Shown piece by piece: positions 17,034-25,519 of a stretch of 64,000 bases of DNA. The notes beneath the pieces were generated by a model, which saw nothing but the letters and a program-made list of their open reading frames with translations, searched no databases and was not told the origin of the DNA. The position numbers and the translations under genes are program-made. Origin of the DNA: an uncultured Lachnospiraceae bacterium. Its GTDB lineage: Bacteria > Bacillota > Clostridia > Lachnospirales > Lachnospiraceae. The stretch covers positions 18,492-82,491 of the forward strand of contig CAJTTT010000007.1 in assembly GCA_910579285.1 (NCBI GenBank), given 5' to 3'. Each line of letters opens with the position of its first letter. Within the stretch, counting starts at the first letter, position 1.

Positions 17034-18020
17034 ATGTCAAAAGAATATGAGGTCGTTTCCCATCCCCATCTAAATCACATAAACTCATTTCTGGTTCGTG
17101 TGGTAGAACGCACCACACACATTCATCGCGATTTGGAAATCGGCATGGTTCTGGAAGGCTCCGTCACTTTGAAAATTGACGGGCATTCTTATCCGTTAGG
17201 AGAACAGGATATCTATCTGGTCAATCCTATGGAATCCCACGAACTTGTGGCGGAAGAAAGCGGTGTGCTGCTGTTGGCAATTCAGTTATCTCCGCAGCTG
17301 ATAGACCCTATTTTCCCAGATGCACGCAATATCCGATATCAGGGCAGCGCTAATTTGAAAGAATGTTTCCATGATGTCCCCCGACGCTATCTGATCTTAA
17401 GTGCAGTCTGCATAGAGCTGTCTTACTGCTATCTGACACGTCGTTCCGGCTACGAATTTAAATGTTTTAGTCTTGCGGCTGCATTGGTCCATCTGCTTCA
17501 TACTACAGTCTCATGGGAATTGATGCGCAGTCAGGATTATCTGCCTATGAAACAACGGACAGACCGCATTCTCTCCATCACCGATTATATTGAGCAGAAT
17601 TTTCAGCGCAAACTGCTATTGGGTGAAATTGCCGGACGTGAGGGACTTTCGCTGACATACCTTTCCCACTTTTTTAAGGACGCTCTGGGAATGACATTTC
17701 AAGAGTATCTGAATCAGAAGCGTTTCGAGTGCGCCTGCCATCTTCTGGCAACCACAGATCGAAAAATTCTGGACATCAGCCTGAGCAGCGGTTTCTCTGA
17801 CGTGCGCTACTTTAATCAGACATTTCAGGAACAGTTTGGCTGTACCCCGGGAGATTACCGGCACGGAAAGGAAAATGTTCTTCCTGAAATTCGAATGCTG
17901 ACTCACACCACACAGTCTTTTGTTGCACCAAATGATGCCCGGTTACTGCTTTCCGATCCAAGGAAGAGACTATGGAAAGAGTTGGAGCAGGATTCGCTTT
18001 CCTCTCTATTTCAAGAATAA
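17034..18020 (+). CDS. AraC family transcriptional regulator
   Basis: A 328-residue regulator. The N-terminal cupin-like sensing domain (about 25-120) contains HIHRDLEIGMVLEGSVTL and LVNPMESHEL. The C-terminal double helix-turn-helix (about 190-285) has LSLTYLSHFFKDALGMTFQEY and the second-helix motif SSGFSDVRYFNQTFQEQFG. GGAGG sits 8 bases before the ATG at 17034, downstream of the promoter at 16968. It is divergent from the dehydrogenase/isomerase operon and probably activates it in response to a sugar or polyol. The last 40 residues after the DNA-binding domain are a non-conserved tail. Confidence 0.92.
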   Translation: MSKEYEVVSHPHLNHINSFLVRVVERTTHIHRDLEIGMVLEGSVTLKIDGHSYPLGEQDIYLVNPMESHELVAEESGVLLLAIQLSPQLIDPIFPDARNIRYQGSANLKECFHDVPRRYLILSAVCIELSYCYLTRRSGYEFKCFSLAAALVHLLHTTVSWELMRSQDYLPMKQRTDRILSITDYIEQNFQRKLLLGEIAGREGLSLTYLSHFFKDALGMTFQEYLNQKRFECACHLLATTDRKILDISLSSGFSDVRYFNQTFQEQFGCTPGDYRHGKENVLPEIRMLTHTTQSFVAPNDARLLLSDPRKRLWKELEQDSLSSLFQE

Positions 18021-18038
18021 GTGTGCTGCAAATGCCCC

Positions 18039-18067
18039 TTGACACCTCCACATTTTAGGTCCATAAT
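18039..18067 (+). promoter_or_regulatory. Probable promoter of the Mrp/Mbh-like operon
   Basis: TTGACA (18039-18044), a 17-base spacer and CATAAT (18062-18067), leaving a leader of about 65 bases before the first gene at 18139. No riboswitch-like structure is evident in that leader. Confidence 0.65.
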
Positions 18068-18138
18068 ATCATCGTTCGTACAAGCTACCCTTATAACATA
18101 AGTAGAAACGCAAAATTTTTAGAAAAACGGAGTGAAAC

Positions 18139-18606
18139 ATGTTTATTCTTTTTTTTCTGATCTGGGTCATTTTTAACGGGCAGCTTACTGCGGAAATTGC
18201 TGTCTTTGGTGTCGTTATCGCAGGGGTTATGTACTGGTTTCTATGTCAGTTTTTCAACTACAGCCCCCGGTACGACCTTTTTTTATGGCGAAAAGCGCCG
18301 CTTCTGCTTTATTACCTCATCACGCTGGTGGTAGAGATCCTGAAAGCAAACGCGTCTGTCTTTAAGCTGATTTATACCGCCGAATATGAGCTGGAACCGG
18401 CAGTCGTACACTTTAAAACCGATCTGCGCTCCACGTTTGCGCGGGTGCTGCTGGCAAACTCCATCACTCTGACCCCTGGTACCATCACTGTCGCGTTGAC
18501 AGGCAGCGAATATACCGTACACTGTCTCGACAAAGAACTGGCGGAGGGTATTTCCTCCTCCGTGTTTGTACAGCTGCTGACAAAAATCGAGGAGGGACTG
18601 AATTAA
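18139..18606 (+). CDS. mrpE: Na+/H+ antiporter subunit E (MrpE/MbhA-like)
   Basis: A 155-residue membrane protein with two to three N-terminal spans and a soluble C-terminus. The block VVHFKTDLRSTFARVLLANS then ITLTPGTITV is the hallmark of MrpE/MnhE. It is the first gene of a ten-gene operon whose order E-F-G, then MbhD-, MbhE/MrpB-, MrpC-, MrpD-like matches mbhA-H of the membrane-bound hydrogenase antiporter module. The subunit helps assemble the cation/proton antiporter in the cytoplasmic membrane. CGGAG precedes the ATG. Confidence 0.92.
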   Translation: MFILFFLIWVIFNGQLTAEIAVFGVVIAGVMYWFLCQFFNYSPRYDLFLWRKAPLLLYYLITLVVEILKANASVFKLIYTAEYELEPAVVHFKTDLRSTFARVLLANSITLTPGTITVALTGSEYTVHCLDKELAEGISSSVFVQLLTKIEEGLN

Positions 18607-18637
18607 GTCATTCTCTGATTTTGAAATGGAGGGAACT

Positions 18638-18970
18638 ATGGAAAAAGAAATGATTTACCATCCGCTTTTCATTCTGGTGCTGGTTGTCCTTTCCTTTATG
18701 CTGCTGGTCTGCCTGATCCGTGCCGTAAAGGGTCCCCGCGTGGCTGACCGGCTGATGGCCGTCAATATGATGGGTACGATGGTTATGGTTATGATTTCGG
18801 TTCTGGCGCTGCTTTTTCAGGAAAGCTATCTGGTGGATATCTGTCTCATCTATGCCATGATCAGTTTTCTCTCTGTGGTTGTGATATCTAAAGTTTACAT
18901 TGGTATCTACGAGGAGCAGCACCACAATCAGAAACATGCGGAAGGGGGAAATGCCGATGAGCGCAGTTGA
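18638..18970 (+). CDS. mrpF: Antiporter subunit F (MrpF/MbhB-like)
   Basis: A 110-residue protein with three membrane spans. IRAVKGPRVADRLMAVNMMG is the diagnostic MrpF segment following TM1, and LVDICLIYAMISFLSVVVIS is the last span. GGAGGG lies 6 bases before the ATG at 18638; an ATG at 18626 overlaps that site and is unlikely. The gene end overlaps the start of subunit G. Confidence 0.93.
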   Translation: MEKEMIYHPLFILVLVVLSFMLLVCLIRAVKGPRVADRLMAVNMMGTMVMVMISVLALLFQESYLVDICLIYAMISFLSVVVISKVYIGIYEEQHHNQKHAEGGNADERS

Positions 18971-19361
18971 TTGGATCCGTCTTGTGATTGGATCTCTGTT
19001 TATATTGACTGGAATGGTCATATTCTTCACGGAATTGTACGGGGTCTTTCATTTTAAATATGTCCTGAACAGAATGCACGCAGCCGCTATGGGCGACACG
19101 CTGGGCATCAGCGCGTGTCTGATCGGTCTGATGATTTTTTCGGGATTAAACTTTACGACCTTAAAAATGTTTCTGGTAATCGTTTTCCTGTGGTTCGCTT
19201 CTCCCGTCTCCTCCCACGTTCTCTCACGGCTGGAGGCCGCTACCAACGACAATCTGGCGGCACACTGTGAAATATATGAAGATGTGGAAGTTCTTGACAG
19301 AGAACTCATTGCCGCGAAAGACGATAAAAATCCAGAGAAAAAGGAGGCGTCAGCGTTATGA
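18957..19361 (+). CDS. mrpG: Antiporter subunit G (MrpG/MbhC-like)
   Basis: A 134-residue protein with three spans. GVFHFKYVLNRMHAAAMGDT is the MrpG signature (FPDxxxRMHAxTK-like), and FLWFASPVSSHVLSRLEAA continues it. The last 35 residues are a charged soluble tail. The chosen ATG (MSAVDWIRL) is 8 bases after GGGGG and overlaps subunit F's stop region by 14 bases; an ATG two codons earlier is possible. Confidence 0.92.
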   Translation: MSAVDWIRLVIGSLFILTGMVIFFTELYGVFHFKYVLNRMHAAAMGDTLGISACLIGLMIFSGLNFTTLKMFLVIVFLWFASPVSSHVLSRLEAATNDNLAAHCEIYEDVEVLDRELIAAKDDKNPEKKEASAL

Positions 19362-19633
19362 CCGCTTTTCAGATCATTTTGATGGGACTGCTAATCATCT
19401 GCGCGGTCTCCGTCAGCTTTTCCAAAAACCTGTTAAACTCTATTTTGATTTATATGTCTTTCAGCCTGGTCATGTCCATGCTCTGGATCTGTCTGGAGTC
19501 TCCCGACCTTGCCATTACGGAGGCTGCCGTCGGCGCGGGAATCACCAGTGTCCTCTTCTTTGTGACGCTCAAAAAAATCCACGCCATCGACGCTTCAGAG
19601 CCTGAAGCAAAGGAGGAAACGGAAAATGAGTAG
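19358..19633 (+). CDS. MbhD/DUF4040-like antiporter subunit (MrpA C-terminal module, part 1)
   Basis: A 91-residue protein with three spans. SFSKNLLNSILIYMSFSLVM and SPDLAITEAAVGAGITSVLF match the MbhD-like domain that in canonical Mrp complexes is fused to the C-terminal part of MrpA. Here it is a separate gene, as in membrane-bound hydrogenases. Its ATG overlaps the stop of subunit G (ATGA), and its end overlaps the next start by 8 bases, so translation is coupled. Confidence 0.85.
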   Translation: MTAFQIILMGLLIICAVSVSFSKNLLNSILIYMSFSLVMSMLWICLESPDLAITEAAVGAGITSVLFFVTLKKIHAIDASEPEAKEETENE

Positions 19634-20585
19634 GAAAAAGTCCAATGAAGAGTACCAAAAAACCTCTGCTTTCCGCTTCTTCCGCTGGCTTTCCGGCGAG
19701 AAAGACCCTTATATCGGGAATGTGGAAATGTGCCCCCAGGAAGAATACCAGCCGGATCGGGAAGCGGCTCTCCGCCATGAGAAAGAGCATGACGCAATCC
19801 TGGACAAGGTTTATGACGCCACGCACAACAAATCATTGTATCTGTTTCACCGATTGTATCAGGCAACCAGCGTTCTCTTTTGTCTGTTTCTGATTGCCCT
19901 TCTGCTTGTGACCGTCTCCTATCTGCCCGCTAACGGAACCGTAATCCGGCCGGTCAATAACGAGGTCGCGGAGCGCTATATTGAGAAAGGGCTGGAAGAG
20001 ACAGGCGCAGTGAACATTGTCGCTGGTATGATTCTGGACTACAGAGCTTTTGATACACTGGGGGAATCCCATGTGCTTTTTGTGGCAACCATCACCGTGC
20101 TGATTCTTCTCCGGCTGAATAAAACCGAGAAGGATGAGGCGGAAGTGAACGACCGCCGTTTTGAGCCAAAAAATGACGCAATCCTGCAGCTTGTGGCAAC
20201 TTTCCTTGTCCCGATTATCATTATCTTTGGCATTTATATCATTTTAAACGGTCATCTCGGCCCCGGCGGCGGTTTTTCCGGCGGTGCGGTGATCGGCGCG
20301 GGTCTGGTACTCTACTTAAACGCCTTCGGTTTTAAGAAGACAGAGCGGTTCTTCACGGAAAAAACGTATAAATGGGTATGCTTTTTCTCCCTTTCCTTCT
20401 ACTGTCTGGCGAAAAGCTACTCCTTTTACACAGGCGCAAACCAGCTCCACAGCGTAATCCCGAAAGGCACGCCCGGCGCGATCCTCTCAAGCGGCCTGAT
20501 CCTTCCCTTAAATATCGCGGTGGGACTGGTGGTTGCCTGCACGATTTACGCTTTTTATGCCATGTTCCGAAAAGGGGGATTTTAG
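19626..20585 (+). CDS. Fused MbhE-like and MrpB (MnhB) antiporter subunit
   Basis: A 319-residue fusion. After a soluble charged N-terminus of about 75 residues comes one span and the MbhE-like segment NIVAGMILDYRAFDTLGES (about 125-145). The MnhB domain follows, with ILNGHLGPGGGFSGGAVIGA (about 205-225) and the C-terminal IAVGLVVACTIYAFYAMF. In Mbh these are two proteins (MbhE, MbhF); in Mrp, MbhE belongs to MrpA. AAGGAGG precedes the ATG. The long cytoplasmic N-terminus is unusual. Confidence 0.88.
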   Translation: MSRKKSNEEYQKTSAFRFFRWLSGEKDPYIGNVEMCPQEEYQPDREAALRHEKEHDAILDKVYDATHNKSLYLFHRLYQATSVLFCLFLIALLLVTVSYLPANGTVIRPVNNEVAERYIEKGLEETGAVNIVAGMILDYRAFDTLGESHVLFVATITVLILLRLNKTEKDEAEVNDRRFEPKNDAILQLVATFLVPIIIIFGIYIILNGHLGPGGGFSGGAVIGAGLVLYLNAFGFKKTERFFTEKTYKWVCFFSLSFYCLAKSYSFYTGANQLHSVIPKGTPGAILSSGLILPLNIAVGLVVACTIYAFYAMFRKGGF

Positions 20586-20586
20586 G

Positions 20587-20961
20587 ATGGGTCCGAATTT
20601 ACTTGCGAACTACGGGGAGGCCGTCTCAGCCATTCTTTTCTGTATCGGCTTCACCAATCTGCTCCTGCAGACCAATCTGATCAAGAAAATTATCGGTTTA
20701 AATATTATGGACAGCGCAATCTACCTCTTTCTGGCCGAAAAAGGCTATATCGCAGGGCGGGCTGCACCCATTGTGGTGGACGGCGTCACCAGCGTGGAGG
20801 CCTATATCAACCCGATTCCAAGCGGCCTTGTGCTGACGGGTATTGTTGTTTCCGTCTCCGTAACCGCGCTGATGCTGTCTCTGACAATCCGTCTCTATCT
20901 CAGATATCACACACTGGATCTGGACGAGATTTCCATGCAGTTGAAAAGGGAGGGAAAATAA
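20587..20961 (+). CDS. mrpC: Antiporter subunit C (MrpC/MbhG/NuoK-like)
   Basis: A 124-residue, three-span NuoK-type protein: LLQTNLIKKIIGLNIMDSAI is the MrpC signature and NPIPSGLVLTGIVVSVSVTA contains the last conserved span (PxALVLTAIVI-like). The start is one base after the preceding stop, with AAGGGGG upstream. It bridges the MrpB and MrpD-like parts of the membrane arm. Confidence 0.92.
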   Translation: MGPNLLANYGEAVSAILFCIGFTNLLLQTNLIKKIIGLNIMDSAIYLFLAEKGYIAGRAAPIVVDGVTSVEAYINPIPSGLVLTGIVVSVSVTALMLSLTIRLYLRYHTLDLDEISMQLKREGK

Positions 20962-20962
20962 A

Positions 20963-22456
20963 ATGGATTTTATATGCAACTTTCCCTTTTTCTCTATTTT
21001 GATCAGTCTTTTTTCGGGCACCATCTGTTCCGTACTGCCCGCGAAAGCGGCAAAGGCAGTAAACCGTCTGGTCATAGCCGCCGTCGGGCTGATGTCCGCT
21101 GTGCTTCTTCTGTATCTCCTCTCCACGGGTGAATCTTTCATCTACTGGATGGGGCATTTCCCCGCTCCCTGGGGCAATGAGATCCGGGCAGGCGTGCTGG
21201 AAGCAGGGATGGCCCTCTTTTTCTGCGTGATCATGTACCTGTCTATGGCAGGCGGCGCGCACAAGCTTCCCGATGAGGTGGTGGAGAGCAAACACAGTCT
21301 GTACTATATCCTTGTGAACCTGCTGCTCAGCTCCCTGCTTGCCCTGGTTTACACCAACGATATGTTTACGGCCTACGTTTTTGTGGAGATTAACACCATT
21401 TCCGCATGCGGCCTGATTATGATCAGACAGGTGGGACGTACCATCGAGGCTGCCGTCCGCTATATGATTATGAGTCTCCTTGGCTCCGGCCTGCTGCTCT
21501 TCGGGCTTTGTATCATGTACGATCTGACCGGCCATCTTCTGATGAGTAACATCAAGGAATCGGTGGCCCTTATCATGGCAAACGGCGAATACCAGATTCC
21601 ACTGATTGTCGCAGTGGCATTGATGTGCATCGGCCTGTGCATCAAGAGTGCTCTGTTTCCCTTCCACGCCTGGCTGCCGGACGCATACGGATACTCCACG
21701 GTATCTTCCGCGGCAATCCTCTCCAGTCTGGTATCCAAAGGCTATATTTTTCTGCTGATCAAGATCATTTACCGGGTGATCGGCTTCGACATTTTTAACA
21801 GTACAAGAATCATTGACGTACTCTTTGTTTTCGGTCTGATGGGAATGATTTTCGGTTCCCTGTCTGCTATAAAGGAAAATGATATCCGCAGGATGATCGC
21901 TTTTTCCTCAGTGGCACAGATCGGCTATATTTATATGGGTTTTGGCATGGGTACGCAGGCGGGCATGGTAGCCAGCATCTTTCACATTTTATCCCACGCC
22001 GCCACAAAATCCCTGCTCTTTATCGCCGCCATCGGTCTTACGGATGTGTCCGGCGGAAGCCGTAAATTCATAGATCTGACGGGTGCCGCCTACCGCAATA
22101 AATGGGCCGGCGTGGCCTTTACGGCCGGCTCGCTGTCGATGGTAGGCATCCCACTCTTTTCCGGCTTTATCAGCAAGCTTCTCTTTGCGCAGGCTGCTGT
22201 GCAGGTGGAAGGTAAGATGCTGGCTTCGCTGATCGTTCTGGGGATCAGCACGGTTTTAAATGCAGTCTACTTTATGAAAACCGTGATCCGTATTTATACT
22301 TCGGAACAGGATGCGCCCTACAAGAGCATTACTTTCCGGGACAGAAAAGCCTATACGGTGGTACTTGTATGTTCCATCCTGTTAAATGTTATTCTGGGCG
22401 TCAGCTCACAGCCGGTTGTGGATATGATCGGCCAGGGCCTCGCCATGTTTGCGTAA
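20963..22456 (+). CDS. mrpD: Proton-translocating antiporter-like subunit 1 (MrpD/MbhH-like)
   Basis: A 497-residue ND2/ND4/ND5-type protein with about 14 spans, starting one base after subunit C. The key ionisable residues are present: E142 in YVFVEINTIS (TM5) and K228 in CIKSALFPFHAWLPDA (TM7). SAAILSSLVSKGYIFLLIKI carries the TM8 lysine. By position after MrpC it corresponds to MrpD/MbhH, and it probably forms one proton channel of the complex. GGGAGGG precedes the ATG. Confidence 0.93.
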   Translation: MDFICNFPFFSILISLFSGTICSVLPAKAAKAVNRLVIAAVGLMSAVLLLYLLSTGESFIYWMGHFPAPWGNEIRAGVLEAGMALFFCVIMYLSMAGGAHKLPDEVVESKHSLYYILVNLLLSSLLALVYTNDMFTAYVFVEINTISACGLIMIRQVGRTIEAAVRYMIMSLLGSGLLLFGLCIMYDLTGHLLMSNIKESVALIMANGEYQIPLIVAVALMCIGLCIKSALFPFHAWLPDAYGYSTVSSAAILSSLVSKGYIFLLIKIIYRVIGFDIFNSTRIIDVLFVFGLMGMIFGSLSAIKENDIRRMIAFSSVAQIGYIYMGFGMGTQAGMVASIFHILSHAATKSLLFIAAIGLTDVSGGSRKFIDLTGAAYRNKWAGVAFTAGSLSMVGIPLFSGFISKLLFAQAAVQVEGKMLASLIVLGISTVLNAVYFMKTVIRIYTSEQDAPYKSITFRDRKAYTVVLVCSILLNVILGVSSQPVVDMIGQGLAMFA

Positions 22457-22496
22457 AATTTGCTTGTTTTTTCATACTATATCAGGAGGTGATGGC

Positions 22497-23984
22497 ATGT
22501 ATTTGATTTTATCATCCATCTTTTTTCCTATTCTGGCAGGATTGTTTCTGCTGATCCGTTATCGGACACCCCTCTCGGGAGAAAAACGTGCCATTGACAG
22601 AAAGGCGCTGACGACCCTGACCGGCATTTTCCTTCTCATCACGGCCGCACTTGTCATCGCCGCGCTGCTGCATGCGGAGGAAGGCTTTACCCTTTTTTAT
22701 CTGACAAAAACCCTGCCCATTTATTTCCGAATCGACAGTGTGGGCAGGCTTTTTTCCATGCTTGCGGTGATCGTTCTTCCCTGCGCGGGCTTTTTCTCTT
22801 TCGAGTACATGAAGCACGAAGAGCGGGAGAGCCGCTATTACGGTTTTTATCTGTTGGCCTTCGGCGTGCTGAACGCCCTCTGCTCTGCGGGCAATCTGAT
22901 CACCTTTTACCTGTTTTTTGAGCTTTTAACCATGACCTCCATGCCGCTTGTGCTGCATAGCTGCTCCAGAGAAGCTGTTATGGCTGGACTGAAATACTTA
23001 TTTTATTCCCTGTGCGGCGCCTACGCGGCATTGTTCGGCATTTATTTCCTCTATCAGAACTGCGACTCGCTGGCTTTCACGGCGGACGGCGCCCTGCGCG
23101 CCTCCTCCATCGTAGAGCACGGCGGTTTCCTTCTGGTGACGGCTTTCGTCATGCTCCTGGGTTTCGGAGTGAAGGCCGGCATGTTTCCCATGCATGCATG
23201 GCTGCCCACCGCGCACCCTGTAGCTCCGGCTCCCGCCTCCGCAGTTCTTTCCGCCGTCATCGTAAAGGCGGGCGTTCTCGCCATTATCCGCGTACTCGGC
23301 ATGTTCGGCAGAGATTTTCTGAGAGGCACATGGGTACAGAGCGTCTGGATCAGCCTGACGCTTGTAACCGTATTTATGGGTTCCCTGCTCGCCTACCGGG
23401 AGCCTGTGCTGAAAAAAAGACTGGCCTACTCCACGGTAAGCCAGCTCTCCTATATCCTGTTCGGCCTCGCCGTTATGCAGGAAACAGCTTTCACGGGCGC
23501 CCTCTGTCATGTGCTGGCACACGGATTTATCAAAGCTTCCCTCTTCCTGTGCGCCGGAGCCATTATTTATAAGACGGGAAAAACGCGGGTCGGGGAACTG
23601 CGCGGCATCGGCAAAGAAATGCCCCTTACCATGTGGTGCTTCACGATTGCTTCCCTCGGACTGATCGGCATTCCGCCCACGGGCGGCTTTGTCAGCAAAT
23701 GGTATCTGGCTCTCGGCTCCTTAAAGAGCGGTCTGCCTGTTTTTGACGTACTCGGCCCGGTCATTCTTCTGGTAAGCGCGCTGCTGACTGCGGGATACCT
23801 TCTGCCGCCTGTCATCCACGGCTTTTTCCCGGGAGCAGACTACGATTATGGCAGCCTGCAGAATAAAGAACCATGCAGGCTGATGACTGTACCGATTTTC
23901 ATTCTGACAACAGCGTCCGTTTTTATCGGCCTGTTTCCAGACAGTGTCAGCGGCATAATTGCCGCGGCATTTACAGGGAGGTGA
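22497..23984 (+). CDS. Proton-translocating antiporter-like subunit 2
   Basis: A 495-residue paralogue of the previous gene. FELLTMTSMPLVLHS carries the TM5 glutamate, FGVKAGMFPMHAWLPTAHP the TM7 lysine, and APASAVLSAVIVKAGVLAII the TM8 lysine. AGGAGGTGATGGC lies before the ATG at 22497. A second MrpD-like gene is not part of canonical seven-gene Mrp operons; duplicated MbhH-like subunits occur in the sulfur-reducing Mbs complex. The intact charged residues suggest it also pumps. Confidence 0.9.
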   Translation: MYLILSSIFFPILAGLFLLIRYRTPLSGEKRAIDRKALTTLTGIFLLITAALVIAALLHAEEGFTLFYLTKTLPIYFRIDSVGRLFSMLAVIVLPCAGFFSFEYMKHEERESRYYGFYLLAFGVLNALCSAGNLITFYLFFELLTMTSMPLVLHSCSREAVMAGLKYLFYSLCGAYAALFGIYFLYQNCDSLAFTADGALRASSIVEHGGFLLVTAFVMLLGFGVKAGMFPMHAWLPTAHPVAPAPASAVLSAVIVKAGVLAIIRVLGMFGRDFLRGTWVQSVWISLTLVTVFMGSLLAYREPVLKKRLAYSTVSQLSYILFGLAVMQETAFTGALCHVLAHGFIKASLFLCAGAIIYKTGKTRVGELRGIGKEMPLTMWCFTIASLGLIGIPPTGGFVSKWYLALGSLKSGLPVFDVLGPVILLVSALLTAGYLLPPVIHGFFPGADYDYGSLQNKEPCRLMTVPIFILTTASVFIGLFPDSVSGIIAAAFTGR

Positions 23985-23988
23985 TACC

Positions 23989-25452
23989 ATGATTGTTTCA
24001 GTGATCTTAATTCCTTTTATCACGGGAATCCTGGTTCCTGTCATCCCGTTTCAAAAAAGATGGCAGAAAGAGGTTTTTCTGGAGACGGCAGTGGTGCTAA
24101 ACAGCATCCTTGTATGGTATCTGCTCCTGCATCACTCGGACAGCACCTTCCTTCTGGCGCATTTTACGGGCAATCTGAATATCAGCTTCCGTGTGGACGG
24201 CATGAGCATGGTGTTTGCGGGACTTGTCTCCGCACTCTGGCCTTTTGCCACCCTCTACGCCTTTGAGTACATGACAAAAGAGGAGCACGAAAATGTATTT
24301 TTCCTCTTTTATACGCTGACCTACGGCGTAACACTTGGCATCGCCCTCGCCGCCAATCTGCTTACCATGTATTTCTTTTATGAACTGCTGACGTTGGTCA
24401 CCGTGCCTCTCGTCATGCACACGCTGACCCGCGAGGCGGTTCTGGCAAGCCGCAAGTATCTCTACTATTCGCTGGGCGGCGCGGCCTTCGCTTTCCTCGG
24501 CCTGATTATGGTCATTGTCTACGGCAGCACAACTGACTTTATTCTGGGCGGTGTGCTTGATCCCGCCAAAACGGCTGGAAAAAATAACGTGTTGTTACTG
24601 ATCTATGTGATGGCTTTTCTGGGATTTGGCGTGAAGGCGGCAGTCTGCCCATTTAACTCCTGGCTCCCCCAGGCCGGTGTGGCCCCCACGCCTGTCACCG
24701 CGCTGCTCCATGCAGTAGCCGTAGTCAAATCCGGCGCTTTCGCCATCATAAGGCTTACTTACTACAGCTTTGGCACGGATTTCCTGCAGGGTACCTGGGC
24801 TCAGGACGTGGTTATGACCATTGTCATGTTTACCATCATCTACGGCTGCAGCCGGGCGGTGAAGGAGACACACCTCAAGAGGCGCCTTGCTTACTCCACC
24901 ATCAGCAATCTGTCCTACATTCTCTTCGGCGCCGTCATTATGACACCGCTGGGACTTGTGGGGGCGCTGACCCACCTTGTGTTCCACGCCGTAATGAAAA
25001 TCACCTCCTTCTTCTGTGCAGGAGCGGTCATGCACCAGACGGACCGCCATTATGTGCATGAGCTGAATGGTCTTGGATATAAAATGCCCCGTGTATTCGG
25101 CATTTTCACCATCTCTGCCCTGGCGCTCATGGGCGTTCCGGGGCTTGCCGGATTCATCAGTAAGTGGAATCTTGCCGGGGCAGCGGTGGAAAGCGGAAAT
25201 CCCCTGGCCTGGGGCGGGATCGCCTGTCTGCTGGTGTCGGCCCTTTTGACGGCAGTCTATATGCTGACAATTGTCGTGCGGGCCTTCTTCCCCGGAAAGG
25301 ATTTCGACTACAGCACTGTTTCCGATATCCGCGATCCTAACTGGAAAATGCTGCTGCCGCTGTTTGTGTTTACCGTATGCATTGTACTGTTTGGCGTTTA
25401 TTCCCAGCCGATCGTGGACTTTTTTATGAGCGTTGCGGAGGGCGCGGTGTAA
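23989..25452 (+). CDS. Proton-translocating antiporter-like subunit 3
   Basis: A 487-residue third paralogue, 4 bases after subunit 2. YELLTLVTVPLVMH (TM5 glutamate), FGVKAAVCPFNSWLPQAG (TM7 lysine) and LLHAVAVVKSGAFAIIRL (TM8 lysine) are kept. GGGAGGTGATACC precedes the ATG at 23989. It is more similar in its motifs to subunit 2 than to subunit 1, which points to duplication inside the operon. Confidence 0.9.
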   Translation: MIVSVILIPFITGILVPVIPFQKRWQKEVFLETAVVLNSILVWYLLLHHSDSTFLLAHFTGNLNISFRVDGMSMVFAGLVSALWPFATLYAFEYMTKEEHENVFFLFYTLTYGVTLGIALAANLLTMYFFYELLTLVTVPLVMHTLTREAVLASRKYLYYSLGGAAFAFLGLIMVIVYGSTTDFILGGVLDPAKTAGKNNVLLLIYVMAFLGFGVKAAVCPFNSWLPQAGVAPTPVTALLHAVAVVKSGAFAIIRLTYYSFGTDFLQGTWAQDVVMTIVMFTIIYGCSRAVKETHLKRRLAYSTISNLSYILFGAVIMTPLGLVGALTHLVFHAVMKITSFFCAGAVMHQTDRHYVHELNGLGYKMPRVFGIFTISALALMGVPGLAGFISKWNLAGAAVESGNPLAWGGIACLLVSALLTAVYMLTIVVRAFFPGKDFDYSTVSDIRDPNWKMLLPLFVFTVCIVLFGVYSQPIVDFFMSVAEGAV

Positions 25453-25519
25453 ACCGCCCGAAACACGGTCACAGCTGTCCGCTGCAGAAATTTGCCGTAT
25501 GTCATTTATGGAGGTTACC

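Noticed and set aside
20900..21667. A 255-codon minus-strand frame within the antiporter operon
   Set aside because: It lies entirely opposite clearly real membrane-protein genes and has a His/Gln/Asp-rich shadow composition. The same holds for the frames opposite 23000-25570.
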